Positions 47,417 through 57,379 of a DNA stretch of 64,000 nucleotides are shown here, piece by piece (within the stretch, counting starts at the first letter, position 1; every line of letters starts with the position of its first letter). The position numbers were made by a program, and so were the translations under genes. This DNA is from Saprospiraceae bacterium (GTDB lineage Bacteria > Bacteroidota > Bacteroidia > Chitinophagales > Saprospiraceae): the NCBI GenBank assembly GCA_016712145.1, contig JADJRO010000003.1, positions 434,001 to 498,000 on the forward strand, written 5' to 3'. A model generated the notes under the pieces. It was not told where the DNA came from and did no database searches. It was given only the letters and a program-made list of their open reading frames with translations.

Positions 47417-47887
47417 AGATTGAGTATTTGCAGTGTTATTGCCTGATCATGGAAACATGGTCAGGCTTTTTTTATTTTAGGGATCATTAAATGGTCGGTT
47501 TTTAGCTGAGGTTTTTTGTCTTTATTAAACTGCTTCTTGTCTCTAAGATTAATAAACATGCGTAAAAAAGCCATTAATTTTTTCATTTTCAAATGTGAAT
47601 TTGTAGGGATTTCCAGTTTAATATTAAGGCAAAGTACCATGTATAATTAATTGAATTTTGCAATCATTACACCTGAAACACAATACTGATATATTGATTT
47701 TAAATTTATTTTTCAATCATCATATTACATTTAATTGCCATGTATAAAATATTTATTATTAGCCCTTTAGTCAATTTTTGTCGAATGTAATTGTATGATT
47801 TTCAAGGGCTTATAATGACTCCTGCTCCATTTTTGGCACTTATTTTGCTTAATCATAATATGTTCGACGAATTACCAGGAAGTACAC
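47417..47887. other. 471-base intergenic region before the response regulator
   Basis: This AT-rich gap holds the hairpin terminator at 47441-47474 and no recognisable gene. The region 47700-47887 presumably carries the promoter of the regulator gene; a near-match TTATTTTG lies about 47 bases before its ATG. Confidence 0.5.
47441..47474 (+). terminator. Intrinsic terminator of surface protein A, GAAA tetraloop
   Basis: An 11-bp stem (GCCTGATCATG / CATGGTCAGGC, one GT pair) closes a GAAA loop and is followed by seven T. Almost the same 58 bases occur after surface protein B. Confidence 0.9.
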
Positions 47888-48547
47888 ATGGATAGGATAC
47901 GTTATGTGGTAGCAGATGACCATCAACTTTATGTTAAGGGATTTAACCTGCTCCTTCAACGGATCAAAACCAGATTCCCCTTAGAATGCATAGGCGAAGC
48001 ATTCAATGGTCAGGAACTTCTGAGATTGATCAATCCGGATTCTGTGGATCTTCTGTTTCTCGATCTGAACTTGGCAGATAATGATGCCGCCCTTTTAATA
48101 CCTAAACTCAAAGAATTGCATAGCAATCTGAAAATTTTATGCATCAGTATGTATACCGATGATAAAGTGGTTCGGGAAGCGTTGCGAAAAGGTGCCGACG
48201 GGTATCTTTCTAAAAATACAGACCTCGATGAATTATCCAATGCAATCGATGCAGTAATGGATGGTGAAATGTTTCTCGGATCAAATATCCGAATCACCAA
48301 TCCGGAACGCAAAACAGTGCAGGCAAGTCAGAGTATTAATCGCTTTAATGCAAAATACCAACTGACCAAACGCGAACGTGAAATTCTCGAACTCATTGCA
48401 AAAGGTAAATCCAATAAAGACATTTCTGCTTTATTGTTTATCAGCAAAGACACGGTCAGTGTTCATAGAAAGAACCTCATGAGAAAACTGAATGTAAAAA
48501 ATGCATCCGGTTTAATCAAAGTCGCCTACGAATTTAATTTGATTTAA
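47888..48547 (+). CDS. NarL/FixJ-family response regulator (orphan)
   Basis: This 219-residue DNA-binding response regulator has a receiver domain (1-125; acidic pair Asp10-Asp11, phosphoacceptor Asp59 in LLFLDLNL, Lys109 in GYLSKNT) and a LuxR-type HTH (about 155-215, KREREILELIAKGKSNKDI and KDTVSVHRKNLMRKL). No histidine kinase is encoded nearby. It sits between two paralogous giant surface-protein genes in the same orientation, about 105 bases before the second, which suggests it controls them. Confidence 0.93.
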   Translation: MDRIRYVVADDHQLYVKGFNLLLQRIKTRFPLECIGEAFNGQELLRLINPDSVDLLFLDLNLADNDAALLIPKLKELHSNLKILCISMYTDDKVVREALRKGADGYLSKNTDLDELSNAIDAVMDGEMFLGSNIRITNPERKTVQASQSINRFNAKYQLTKREREILELIAKGKSNKDISALLFISKDTVSVHRKNLMRKLNVKNASGLIKVAYEFNLI

Positions 48548-48652
48548 CCCCCGCTTAAGTCTTGATAAAAACGTGTATGCCTGTTTTGCAGGGATGCATT
48601 ATTTATAAATAACAAACATGTATTACTTCAATCCTTTAAACCGAGTAAAAAA

Positions 48653-51600
48653 ATGAAAAAGGAAATTTTTACAAATTATTTAAAAAACGGAAGTCACGAC
48701 TTCATACGGATCCTGATGGTTTCCGTTATGATGTTGTTGGCATTCGTTCAATTCAGCTATGGGCAATGTCCTCTGGCCTGCGACAATTTAGTCCAGGTTT
48801 CTTTGGATGAAAGATGTAAGGCTGTAATTACACCAGACATGATCCTGGAAGATATGGGTCCGTCTCCTTGTATTTACACTGTGGTTGTATTTGGAACGAA
48901 CGGACTTCCATTACCGAATGCTACTGTAACCAGTGCACATATTGGTAAAACACTTACTGTCGCAGTTTACCTGGACAATAATTCTTGTTGGGGATCTATC
49001 TATGTTGAAGATAAATTACCTCCTACAATTATTTGTCCTCCTGACGATACTGTATTTTGTAATCAGACAAAATATGTTTTATTGCAACCAACAGTTTTTG
49101 ATAGTTGCTCAGGAGTTACCAAACATTTGGTTTCTGATGTCATTACAAAATATCCTTGTGATTCTGCATTGGCTGGAAAACGAACTATTACGTATTATTA
49201 CACGGATGCAAGTGGAAATCATTCCGATACATGCAATCAATGTGTGTATTTTAGAAAAGTGGATCCACTTGTTGACTTAGTGTGGCCAAGAGATACCATT
49301 TTTGGAAAAGACACCATTCTTTGTTTGAATGACATTCCATTACCGGATATAACAGGTGTACCTAAAGTTGCAGGCGAACCCTTGTATCCAGATTGGTCTG
49401 TTTGTAAAATTGGTGTAACATACGAAGATCAATTAATCCCGGTCTGTCCTTATACCTTTAAAGTATTGCGTAAATGGACCTACATCGATTGGTGTAGACC
49501 TTCCGGTCAAAATGTATATACACATTATCAAATAATCAAAGTACTTGATGAAAGAGGCCCAGTAGTTTCTTGTGGTCTGAATGTAACTATAAGTACGGAT
49601 ATTTGGACTTGTACTGGTACGGTTGTATTGCCAATTCCAACCGTTATTAAAGAGTGTTCCAAAACTACCGTACAAGTTGGTTATAAATTAGTTAGAAATG
49701 GAGATACAGCCACTTTGGATGGAACTTCAACAAATGGGGTTACTAATTTGGGAAATGGTTTTTACAGTGTTACCGGCTTGCCTCTTGGATTAAGCTGGGT
49801 TATATTTAGAACTACCGATGAATGTGGTAATTATACAGATTGTGCTACTGAAGTTTTAGTAGAAGACAAAGTTCCACCAACTCCGGTTTGTGATCAAAAG
49901 ACTGTAGTTACCTTGACTATTGATGGTACAGCTAAAGTTGCTGCTGAAACGTTTGACGATCGTTCGCATGACAATTGCGGTATTGATCGTTTTGATGTGA
50001 AACGGATGGACGATGGAGTTCCTTGTGGTACTAAAAATGGCGATCAATTTGGTCCTTATGTATATTTCTGTTGTGCGGATATTGGAAAGACATTAACAGT
50101 AATCCTAAGAGTATGGGATATCCATGGAAATTACAATACCTGTATGGTAGAAATCGAAGTTCAGGATAAATTACCTCCTGTGATTGTATGTCCTCCTCAT
50201 ATTACCGTTTCTTGTGAATTTGACTATACTTCATTGGATGCATTCGGCACCGTTCGTGACAATGTCGCAAATCGAAAACCGATTACTATAAATGACAAGT
50301 ATAAAAAATTCAGCGGTCCAGCAATTGATGGATATGCATACGATGGATGTGGTGTAACGATAACGGAAGCAGTTACGAACAACACAAAATGTGGAAAAGG
50401 AATTATCCAAAGAAGATTTACAGCAACCGATCCTGGTGGTTTGAGTTCATTTTGTGACCAATTTATCACGATTGTGGATTCAACAGCTGATAATGTAAAA
50501 GTTGAATGGCCGGTAGATTATTACAGTTCTACGATCTGTATGGACAAACCGCATCTGACACCGGATATTACGGGTAAACCTAAAATTACTGGTGCAGATA
50601 AATGTGCAAACATTATTCAAACCTATGATGATCTGGTATTTACATTAGATCCAGATGCATGCATTAAAATATTAAGAAAATGGATCGTAATTGATTGGTG
50701 TGTATTTGATCCGAATCTGAAAAATTCTCCGGGTTATTGGAGTTGGACACAAGTTATAAAAGTGATCAATACCGTAGCACCAACTTTCTTATCGAATTGT
50801 AATAACCGCACCGTGGATGTATTTGGTCCAGGTTGTGCCGGACAGATTAGTCTCATCGCATCTGCAAAAGATGATTGTACGGATTCTACATTACTAGCTT
50901 GGACCTATCAAATTGACTTATACAATGATGGTTCGACAGATATCAATGAATCAGGAAAAGATGCATCTGGAAATTACCCAATTGGAACGCATAAGGTAAC
51001 TTTTAGAGTACGAGATGCTTGCAATAATGAAGCCGTATGTACATTCCTATTGACAGTACGTGATGGCAAAAAACCAACACCGTATTGTCTCGGACATATT
51101 GTTACAACCGTGATGCCAAGCACACAAAGCATAACAATTTGGGCAAAAGATTTTAATTTGAATAGTGAAGACAATTGTACAAAGAAGGAAAATTTAAAAT
51201 ATTACTTTTTATTGAATGGACGCTTTGACAGTTCAATGGTTTTTAATTGTTCAAATATTGGTAAAAATATTTTGAGAGTCTATGTTGTTGATGAAGCAGG
51301 TAATTCAGATTACTGTGAAGCCACTCTTGAAATTCAAGATCCAACGCATGCATGCCCTACGGGTTTAACTATCCATGGGAACATTCAGACGATTACCAAT
51401 AAACCGGTAAAGGATGCTTATGTATCTTGGGAACGTTCAAATCCTGCGGGTAGCAATTCTACTTATACAAATGACAATGGTGAATTTAGTTTCCCAAGTT
51501 TGACATCTGGAATGAGTTATACGATTAAATCCGAAAAGAATTTTGGCTTTATTAATGGAGTTAGTACGCTTGACATCGTGTTGATCCAAAGACACATTCT

Positions 51601-52597
51601 TGGAACGCAATCATTTGATTCACCTTTTAAATATCTGGCCGCAGATGTCAATGCAAGTTGTACCATCACAGCCGCTGATATTTCGGAAATCAGAAGATTG
51701 ATTTTAGGAAAGATCAATGCATATGCGCAAACACCTTCCTGGAAATTTGTACCACAGAGCAGTTTATTGCTAGCAAATACTCCTTGTGGTTTTGAACATA
51801 TCCTTGAATTTAATCTGATCAACCGGAATCATATGGATGCTGATTTTTATGGTATAAAAATGGGTGATATCAACATCGATGTAGATGCTGGAAATGCAAT
51901 TAATGCAACAACTCGTAGCGATAAAAAAATTCAGTTATTTGTTCAGGATGTTGAAACGACTACTGAAGGAATCAATAAAGTTGCAGTTTATGCGTCTGAA
52001 GTAATTGGATTTGAAGGGATGCAAGCGTCTTTTGCTTTTGATGCAGATTATATGCAAATTGAAAATCTGGAAGCAGGACAATTAAATGTGAATGCTGATT
52101 TCTATTCAATCCGAGGCAACAAATGCTTTGTTTCATTAAGTGGACAAAGTGGTATAACCATCGATCCTACCCAGCCTTTATTTTATATGAATGTACGGGC
52201 AAAACAAAATGCACGTTTAATTGATCACATTCGATTGAATGACGATTTATTAAAAGCAGAATGGTATGATGAAGGATTAAATATATACAGTTTGCAGTTT
52301 AATGCTAAAAATCCAAATGCAAAGCCAGGTGAACTTACAACGGTGCTTTACCAAAACAAACCAAACCCATTCAACGAATCAACCCTGATTGGATTTGAGT
52401 TGGCAAGCAAACAAGAAGTAGAATTCATATTTTATGAAACCAATGGAAAAGTAATTTATCGTAAAACTGGTACATACAACAAAGGTTATCATGAATTTGA
52501 AATTAAAAAATCAGAATTAAATACATTCGGTGTTTTCTTTATGCAGATGAATACCAATGATTTTACAGATACAAAACGAGTAATTCTTATCCGTTGA
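48653..52597 (+). CDS. Giant surface protein B: HYR-like domains, dockerin-like and cohesin-like modules, T9SS type A
   Basis: This 1314-residue paralogue of surface protein A has a 38-residue signal region (hydrophobic VSVMMLLAFVQFSYGQ), the same HYR/Ig-like array (about 40-900), a carboxypeptidase-regulatory-like domain, a dockerin-like segment with a calcium loop (AADVNASCTITAADISEIRR, about 995-1014), a cohesin-like domain (about 1095-1220) and a T9SS type A domain (LYQNKPNPFNESTLIGFEL). It lacks the N-terminal 190-residue module of protein A. The equivalent modules and the shared downstream terminator point to duplication of a whole transcription unit. Confidence 0.88.
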   Translation: MKKEIFTNYLKNGSHDFIRILMVSVMMLLAFVQFSYGQCPLACDNLVQVSLDERCKAVITPDMILEDMGPSPCIYTVVVFGTNGLPLPNATVTSAHIGKTLTVAVYLDNNSCWGSIYVEDKLPPTIICPPDDTVFCNQTKYVLLQPTVFDSCSGVTKHLVSDVITKYPCDSALAGKRTITYYYTDASGNHSDTCNQCVYFRKVDPLVDLVWPRDTIFGKDTILCLNDIPLPDITGVPKVAGEPLYPDWSVCKIGVTYEDQLIPVCPYTFKVLRKWTYIDWCRPSGQNVYTHYQIIKVLDERGPVVSCGLNVTISTDIWTCTGTVVLPIPTVIKECSKTTVQVGYKLVRNGDTATLDGTSTNGVTNLGNGFYSVTGLPLGLSWVIFRTTDECGNYTDCATEVLVEDKVPPTPVCDQKTVVTLTIDGTAKVAAETFDDRSHDNCGIDRFDVKRMDDGVPCGTKNGDQFGPYVYFCCADIGKTLTVILRVWDIHGNYNTCMVEIEVQDKLPPVIVCPPHITVSCEFDYTSLDAFGTVRDNVANRKPITINDKYKKFSGPAIDGYAYDGCGVTITEAVTNNTKCGKGIIQRRFTATDPGGLSSFCDQFITIVDSTADNVKVEWPVDYYSSTICMDKPHLTPDITGKPKITGADKCANIIQTYDDLVFTLDPDACIKILRKWIVIDWCVFDPNLKNSPGYWSWTQVIKVINTVAPTFLSNCNNRTVDVFGPGCAGQISLIASAKDDCTDSTLLAWTYQIDLYNDGSTDINESGKDASGNYPIGTHKVTFRVRDACNNEAVCTFLLTVRDGKKPTPYCLGHIVTTVMPSTQSITIWAKDFNLNSEDNCTKKENLKYYFLLNGRFDSSMVFNCSNIGKNILRVYVVDEAGNSDYCEATLEIQDPTHACPTGLTIHGNIQTITNKPVKDAYVSWERSNPAGSNSTYTNDNGEFSFPSLTSGMSYTIKSEKNFGFINGVSTLDIVLIQRHILGTQSFDSPFKYLAADVNASCTITAADISEIRRLILGKINAYAQTPSWKFVPQSSLLLANTPCGFEHILEFNLINRNHMDADFYGIKMGDINIDVDAGNAINATTRSDKKIQLFVQDVETTTEGINKVAVYASEVIGFEGMQASFAFDADYMQIENLEAGQLNVNADFYSIRGNKCFVSLSGQSGITIDPTQPLFYMNVRAKQNARLIDHIRLNDDLLKAEWYDEGLNIYSLQFNAKNPNAKPGELTTVLYQNKPNPFNESTLIGFELASKQEVEFIFYETNGKVIYRKTGTYNKGYHEFEIKKSELNTFGVFFMQMNTNDFTDTKRVILIR

Positions 52598-52624
52598 TAA
52601 GGATTGAGTAAATGCAGTGTTATT

Positions 52625-52656
52625 GCCTGATCATGATTACATGGTCAGGCTTTTTT
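52625..52656 (+). terminator. Intrinsic terminator of surface protein B
   Basis: The stem GCCTGATCATG / CATGGTCAGGC is identical to that after protein A, with loop ATTA instead of GAAA, and six T follow. Confidence 0.9.
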
Positions 52657-52693
52657 GTTTTATAGAGCAGTTACCGCAGTCCCACCTGCTAAA

Positions 52694-53819
52694 GCAGTTA
52701 CCGAAGGCCCGCCTGCTATAATCAATTTTCAAAATTTTTAGAGTCGGGCAGTCGTCCCTACCGAGGTTAAAGGGATGTAGAACTATAGCAGTTACCGAAG
52801 GCGTCCCCGCCGAGGTTAGAGTGATGCAGAATTTTACATGATATAAAAGTTATTAAACGAAGTTTCTTTTTAATTTTCGTTATCCATTGATCCCCCCTTC
52901 AGCCTCGGCGGGGACGCCGTCGGCAACTTGTCGTTGCGAACTAATTTTTTTATTTTTTTAAAAAAGCAGTTACCGAAGGTCCGCCTGCCAAAATTCAACA
53001 ACAAATTTAGTAAGGTCGGGCAGGCGTCCCCGCCGAGGTTAGAGGGATGTAGAACTATAGCAGTTACCGAAGGCGTCCCCGCCGAGGTTAGAGTGATGCA
53101 GAATTTTACATGATATAAAAGTTATTAAACGAAGTTTCTTTTTAATATTCGTTATTCATTGATCCCCCCTTCAGCCTCGGCGGGGACGCCGTCGGCAACT
53201 TGTCGTTGCGAACTAATTTTTTTATTTTTTTAAAAAAGCAGTTACCGAAGGCCCGCCTGCAATAATTAATTTTCAAATTTTTTAGAGTCGGGCAGGCGTC
53301 CCCGCCGAGGTTAGAGGGATGTAGAACTATAGCAGTTACCGAAGGCGTCCCCGCCGAGGTTAAAGTGGTGCAGAATTTTACATGATATAAAAGTTATTAA
53401 ACGAAGTTTCTTTTTAATTTTCGTTATTCATTGATCCCCCCTTCAGCCTCGGCGGGGACGCCGTCGGCAACTTGTCGTTGCGAACTAATTTTTTTATTTT
53501 TTTAAAAAAGCAGTTACCGAAGGCCCGCCTGCCAAAATTCAACAACAAATTTAGTAAGGTCGGGCAGGCGACCCCGCCGAGGTTAAAGGGATGTAGAACT
53601 ATAGCAGTTACCTAAGGCGTCCCCGCCGAGGTTAGAGGGATGTAGAACTATAGCAGTTACCGAAGGCGTCCCCGCCGAGGTTAGAGTGATGCAGAATTTT
53701 ACATTATATAAAAGTTATTAAACGAAGTTGCTTTTTAATTTTCATTACCCGTTGATTCCCCCTTCAGCCTCGGCGGGGACGCCGCCGGCAACTTGTCGTT
53801 GCGACCCAAATTTTTTAAA
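52694..53819. repeat. GC-rich tandem array, 272-bp unit, about four copies
   Basis: Units start with GCAGTTACCGAAGG at 52694, 52966, 53238 and 53510, exactly 272 bases apart; the last unit has one extra 48-base sub-repeat. Each unit contains two direct 48-base sub-repeats with GGCGTCCCCGCCGAGG and, about 100 bases later, the exact reverse complement CCTCGGCGGGGACGCC followed by the small hairpin GCAAC-TTGTC-GTTGC, so each unit can fold on itself. GC content is far above the surroundings. No credible reading frame is present. A degenerate partial unit precedes the array at about 52665. Confidence 0.92.
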
Positions 53820-54224
53820 GCATGTTAAAGAAGTGTCCTTAAGCTTAGGTTCCAGGAGAGACAAAAGACTAAAAACCTCTTAAAACCTTATTAAAATTTG
53901 AGAAACAGCCTATCAAGAGACAGGATCGCCGCGCCACTCGAGAAAAAGCCTGAAAATAGGCACCCATTTTTTGGCCGAATTATTGCTGTAAATCGCATAA
54001 ATAATTGTATATTTGCATAGAAGACCCACAAATTTCAATAGTTTTCAATCAAAGCCACTCAAAACCTATTGCATCCGGGAATAAAATTCCGGGTAAAACT
54101 TAAAATCTCCTGAAAATGGGGTATTGTATTATGAAAATTGATAATATTCATTAAAAAGATTATTAAACACATACTAAATTTGTTCCCGGTTTGGAATCCA
54201 ATTTCTGCCCAAATCCAGTAAACT
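53820..54224. other. Leader region of the cohesin/SprB-repeat gene
   Basis: This 405-base stretch has no gene. A promoter-like TATATTTG lies at 54008, implying an untranslated leader of about 200 bases. The leader is AT-rich and shows no riboswitch I can name. Confidence 0.5.
54008..54015 (+). promoter_or_regulatory. Putative promoter of the cohesin/SprB-repeat operon
   Basis: TATATTTG followed by C is an exact TAnnTTTG -7 match. A TTG at 53983-53985 lies 22 bases upstream, near the expected position of a -33 element. Confidence 0.45.
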
Positions 54225-57200
54225 ATGAAAAAATACATAATTTCTTCTTTCATCTTCTGTACGGTGCTACTCGCGCAAGCACAGGTGAATTTTCAAATTG
54301 CCAGTGTTTCAGGTAATAAAAATGACACCGTATCCGTAGCGGTTACTACTACAGGTTTCAATAATGTAGTGGCTACGCAGTATTCCTTGAATTATGATTC
54401 GCTGGTACTGGCTTTTGTCGATATTACGAAAACAGCCAATTATGACGTGAATTTTGCTTCTCATGTAGGAAGTGCTTCCGTTAAGAATGGTCAATTGGGC
54501 TTTACCTGGGATGCCCCGGGCGGGGTTGGTAAATCCCTGGCAAATGGAACCTTGCTCTTTACTATTAAATTTAAATTGATTGGCAAAGAATGTGATTCAT
54601 CCTTTATAAAATTAGCAAATAAGCCTACTTCAATTGAAGTATTGGATGGAAATTTTAACAATCTCACCTTGACGGCTCCTGATGGAAAAGTAAAAATTAA
54701 TGGAGCGGGTTGTCAGGGGGGTGGTCCACCGCCAGATACATCTGGATTGCAAATCATCGCTTCTACAGAAACGACCCCTCAGGGGATTGTAAAGTGCATA
54801 AAAGTGACAGCTAAAAATTTTAAAAATATACAAACTGCCCAATTCACAATGCATTGGGACAAAGCTATTGCAACCTTTGATACCTTAAATTCAGGGGCAA
54901 TGACCCTCTCATGGGGTCAGAATTATGCAGCCTTACCCGATCGCTCGGGTGTAGGAATCAATTGGGATGCAGGAGCCAATCCGGTGACGTTTGCCGATGG
55001 AGTGACCCTGTTTGAAGTTTGTCTTAAGCCAGTAGGGGCTCCGGGAACCAGTACCAATATTACTTTTGATGGAACACCGGTTCTCGTCGAAGTTACTGAC
55101 GGTAATGGGAATGTGGTTCCACCAAAATTTACTACCGGTAAACTCAGCATCACCAGTCCTCCAGCTGCAAATATTAATTTATATGTACGAGATACCACGG
55201 TAGAAGAAGGTGGAGAATTCTGCATTCCAATTCGCGTAGATGGATTTAAATGTGTTCAAAGTTTTCAGTTCAGTATAAAGTTTGATAATACCAAATTGAA
55301 ATTCAACAAGATTTCTGGAATTGGAACAGCCCCATTAAGCTTGGGAGGAAACAATTTTAATATTGTTAAAGATTCAATTCGGGTTACCTGGGATGCACAG
55401 TCGGGACCTGTTGACCTTCCAAATGGTGGCATATTATTTTCTGTTTGCTTTGAATCAATTGCCGCAACGCACCCTTTTGATACAAAACTACTTTTTACAG
55501 ATCTTTTAGGGAGTCCACTTGAATTTTCAGACTGCAATAGCAATAATTTTGGAGTTACAAAAGGCGAACCGGATTGGACAGTTGCTGGTAGAACGGTTGT
55601 GACTCACGTAACCATAGTCGGTGGAGGATCTACAGTTCCAGTAAAATGTTTTGACGATTGTAATGGTTCAGTTACCGGACTTTCTTTAAAAGATGGTAAA
55701 GGACCTTTTGAATATGAATGGAGACTGCAACCTTCCGGAGTAGTTGTTTCAACCATATTAACTCCTACTGACCTGTGTGCAGGAAAATATAAACTTTTTG
55801 TAATTGATAGAGGGGATAACAACTACACCACTTCTACACCTGAATATGAGATTACAAGTCCGGAAATATTAGCATGTTCGGCAACAATCACCCACGTTTC
55901 AAGCACAAGCAGTGGTAAAATTGACATCACTATTAGTGGAGGAACGCCTCAATACTCCGTCATGTGGTTTAATCAATCCGGAACCAAAATTTCCTCCAAT
56001 GAGGATATTTCAAACCGATCTGCAGGAACCTACACGGTGATGATTACAGATTCTAAAGGTTGCGTGAAGAATGACACGTTTGTTATTAATCCGGCACCCT
56101 TGTTTCTTGATCGGTTTACACTTTTAGATTCCAATAAATGTTTTGGGGATTGCCGCGGAAAAGTTACTGTATCCATTGGTGGTGGTAAAATTCCTTACAC
56201 CTATTTATGGAGTAATGGCGACAAAACAGCAACAGCAGATTCAATTTGCAAAGGCGACGTTACAGTAACGATTACGGATGCTTCAGGAGCAACCCTCGTA
56301 GAAACCTATAAAACAATTAATGAGCCAGATAAAATAGATATTACTTTAGATAGTATTAGAAAATCCAATGGCACCAATGGAGGTATTTTTGTAACAATTA
56401 AAGGAGGAACACTTCCTTATAAAACCTATCAATGGAAAAATTCTGCAGGTGATGTTGTGAGTAATGTTGAGGATTTGATAAACGTGCCTTCAGACACGTT
56501 CACACTTTGTGTCACTGACAAAAACGACTGTGTTCAATGTGTCAAATACTTTGTCAGTGCAGAAAACTCAACACCACCCACCATTACAGTCGATCTAAAA
56601 ATTGAAGCCAAAGCAAATGGTCAAGCCATCAGTTGTAAAGGACGATGCGATGGAAAATTAGTAGTAACCGTTACCCATTCAGATCCAAGGCCTCATACCT
56701 ATCGCTATAAATGGTCACATGATGCAAATTTAAATTCTAATGTAGCAACTGGACTTTGTCCTGGATCCTATTCAGTTACAGTAACCGATGAGGCAGGCAA
56801 TTCAAAAGTTTCAAATAATATAACTGTACAAGATGCACCTTCCATCAGTCTGACTGCAAAACGCATCAGTTGTGCCTCCACCAATACAGCGTCTGATGGA
56901 GTCTATGAAGCCATTGTAACAGGTGCTTCACAACCTATATCGTATTCATGGTGTAGCGGTAGCACTTTAGTTAGAGCAAATGATTTATCCGCTGGGGAAT
57001 GTACGCTTACAATTACGGATGTAAATAATTGTACAGCAACTGAAACCTTTACTGTCTGCGTTGGAAATGAACCTGAAGATTGTTATAAAGGCCGTTTGGC
57101 GATTTCACCCAATGGGGATGGATACAATGAAGTGCTTGAAATTACCTGTGCAAGTTTGAATAATAATGTTTTAACCATCTTTGATCGTTGGGGCAATCAG

Positions 57201-57353
57201 GTTTACACAAAAATTAATTATGTAAATGATTGGAATGGAAAAGACGAAGAAGGAGACGATTTGACAGAAGGAACCTATATGTGGGTACTAAAAGTCAAAG
57301 AACCGGGTAAAAATGATGCTTATTTTAAAGGCACCGTAACCATCGTACGTTAA
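54225..57353 (+). CDS. Surface protein with three cohesin-like modules and SprB repeats, T9SS type B
   Basis: This 1042-residue protein has a signal peptide (1-20, ending LAQAQ) followed by three consecutive cohesin-like beta-sandwich modules (about 20-160, 175-312, 320-450). Each module has the pattern of a YSLNYDS/FTMHWDK/FSIKFDN strand, LGFTWDAPGG/GINWDAGANP/RVTWDAQSGP and an FTIKFKL/FEVCLKP/FSVCFES strand. Then come SprB-type repeats (about 475-960, CFDDCNGSVTGLSLKDGKGP) and a gliding-motility-associated CHU_C domain (ISPNGDGYNEVLEITC to the C-terminus), a T9SS type B signal. SprB-repeat proteins are adhesins or scaffold proteins of gliding. The SprF-like gene follows directly, as in sprB-sprF operons. 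Confidence 0.88.
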   Translation: MKKYIISSFIFCTVLLAQAQVNFQIASVSGNKNDTVSVAVTTTGFNNVVATQYSLNYDSLVLAFVDITKTANYDVNFASHVGSASVKNGQLGFTWDAPGGVGKSLANGTLLFTIKFKLIGKECDSSFIKLANKPTSIEVLDGNFNNLTLTAPDGKVKINGAGCQGGGPPPDTSGLQIIASTETTPQGIVKCIKVTAKNFKNIQTAQFTMHWDKAIATFDTLNSGAMTLSWGQNYAALPDRSGVGINWDAGANPVTFADGVTLFEVCLKPVGAPGTSTNITFDGTPVLVEVTDGNGNVVPPKFTTGKLSITSPPAANINLYVRDTTVEEGGEFCIPIRVDGFKCVQSFQFSIKFDNTKLKFNKISGIGTAPLSLGGNNFNIVKDSIRVTWDAQSGPVDLPNGGILFSVCFESIAATHPFDTKLLFTDLLGSPLEFSDCNSNNFGVTKGEPDWTVAGRTVVTHVTIVGGGSTVPVKCFDDCNGSVTGLSLKDGKGPFEYEWRLQPSGVVVSTILTPTDLCAGKYKLFVIDRGDNNYTTSTPEYEITSPEILACSATITHVSSTSSGKIDITISGGTPQYSVMWFNQSGTKISSNEDISNRSAGTYTVMITDSKGCVKNDTFVINPAPLFLDRFTLLDSNKCFGDCRGKVTVSIGGGKIPYTYLWSNGDKTATADSICKGDVTVTITDASGATLVETYKTINEPDKIDITLDSIRKSNGTNGGIFVTIKGGTLPYKTYQWKNSAGDVVSNVEDLINVPSDTFTLCVTDKNDCVQCVKYFVSAENSTPPTITVDLKIEAKANGQAISCKGRCDGKLVVTVTHSDPRPHTYRYKWSHDANLNSNVATGLCPGSYSVTVTDEAGNSKVSNNITVQDAPSISLTAKRISCASTNTASDGVYEAIVTGASQPISYSWCSGSTLVRANDLSAGECTLTITDVNNCTATETFTVCVGNEPEDCYKGRLAISPNGDGYNEVLEITCASLNNNVLTIFDRWGNQVYTKINYVNDWNGKDEEGDDLTEGTYMWVLKVKEPGKNDAYFKGTVTIVR

Positions 57354-57379
57354 TGTTTAACGCATACAAAGTAAATATT

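Noticed and set aside
52928..53113. 61-codon reading frame inside the 272-bp array
   Set aside because: It crosses repeat units and inverted repeats, has no recognisable domain and is not preserved in equivalent frames of the other units.
52694..53819. CRISPR array
   Set aside because: The 272-bp repeats are far too long, spacers are absent, and no cas genes are nearby.
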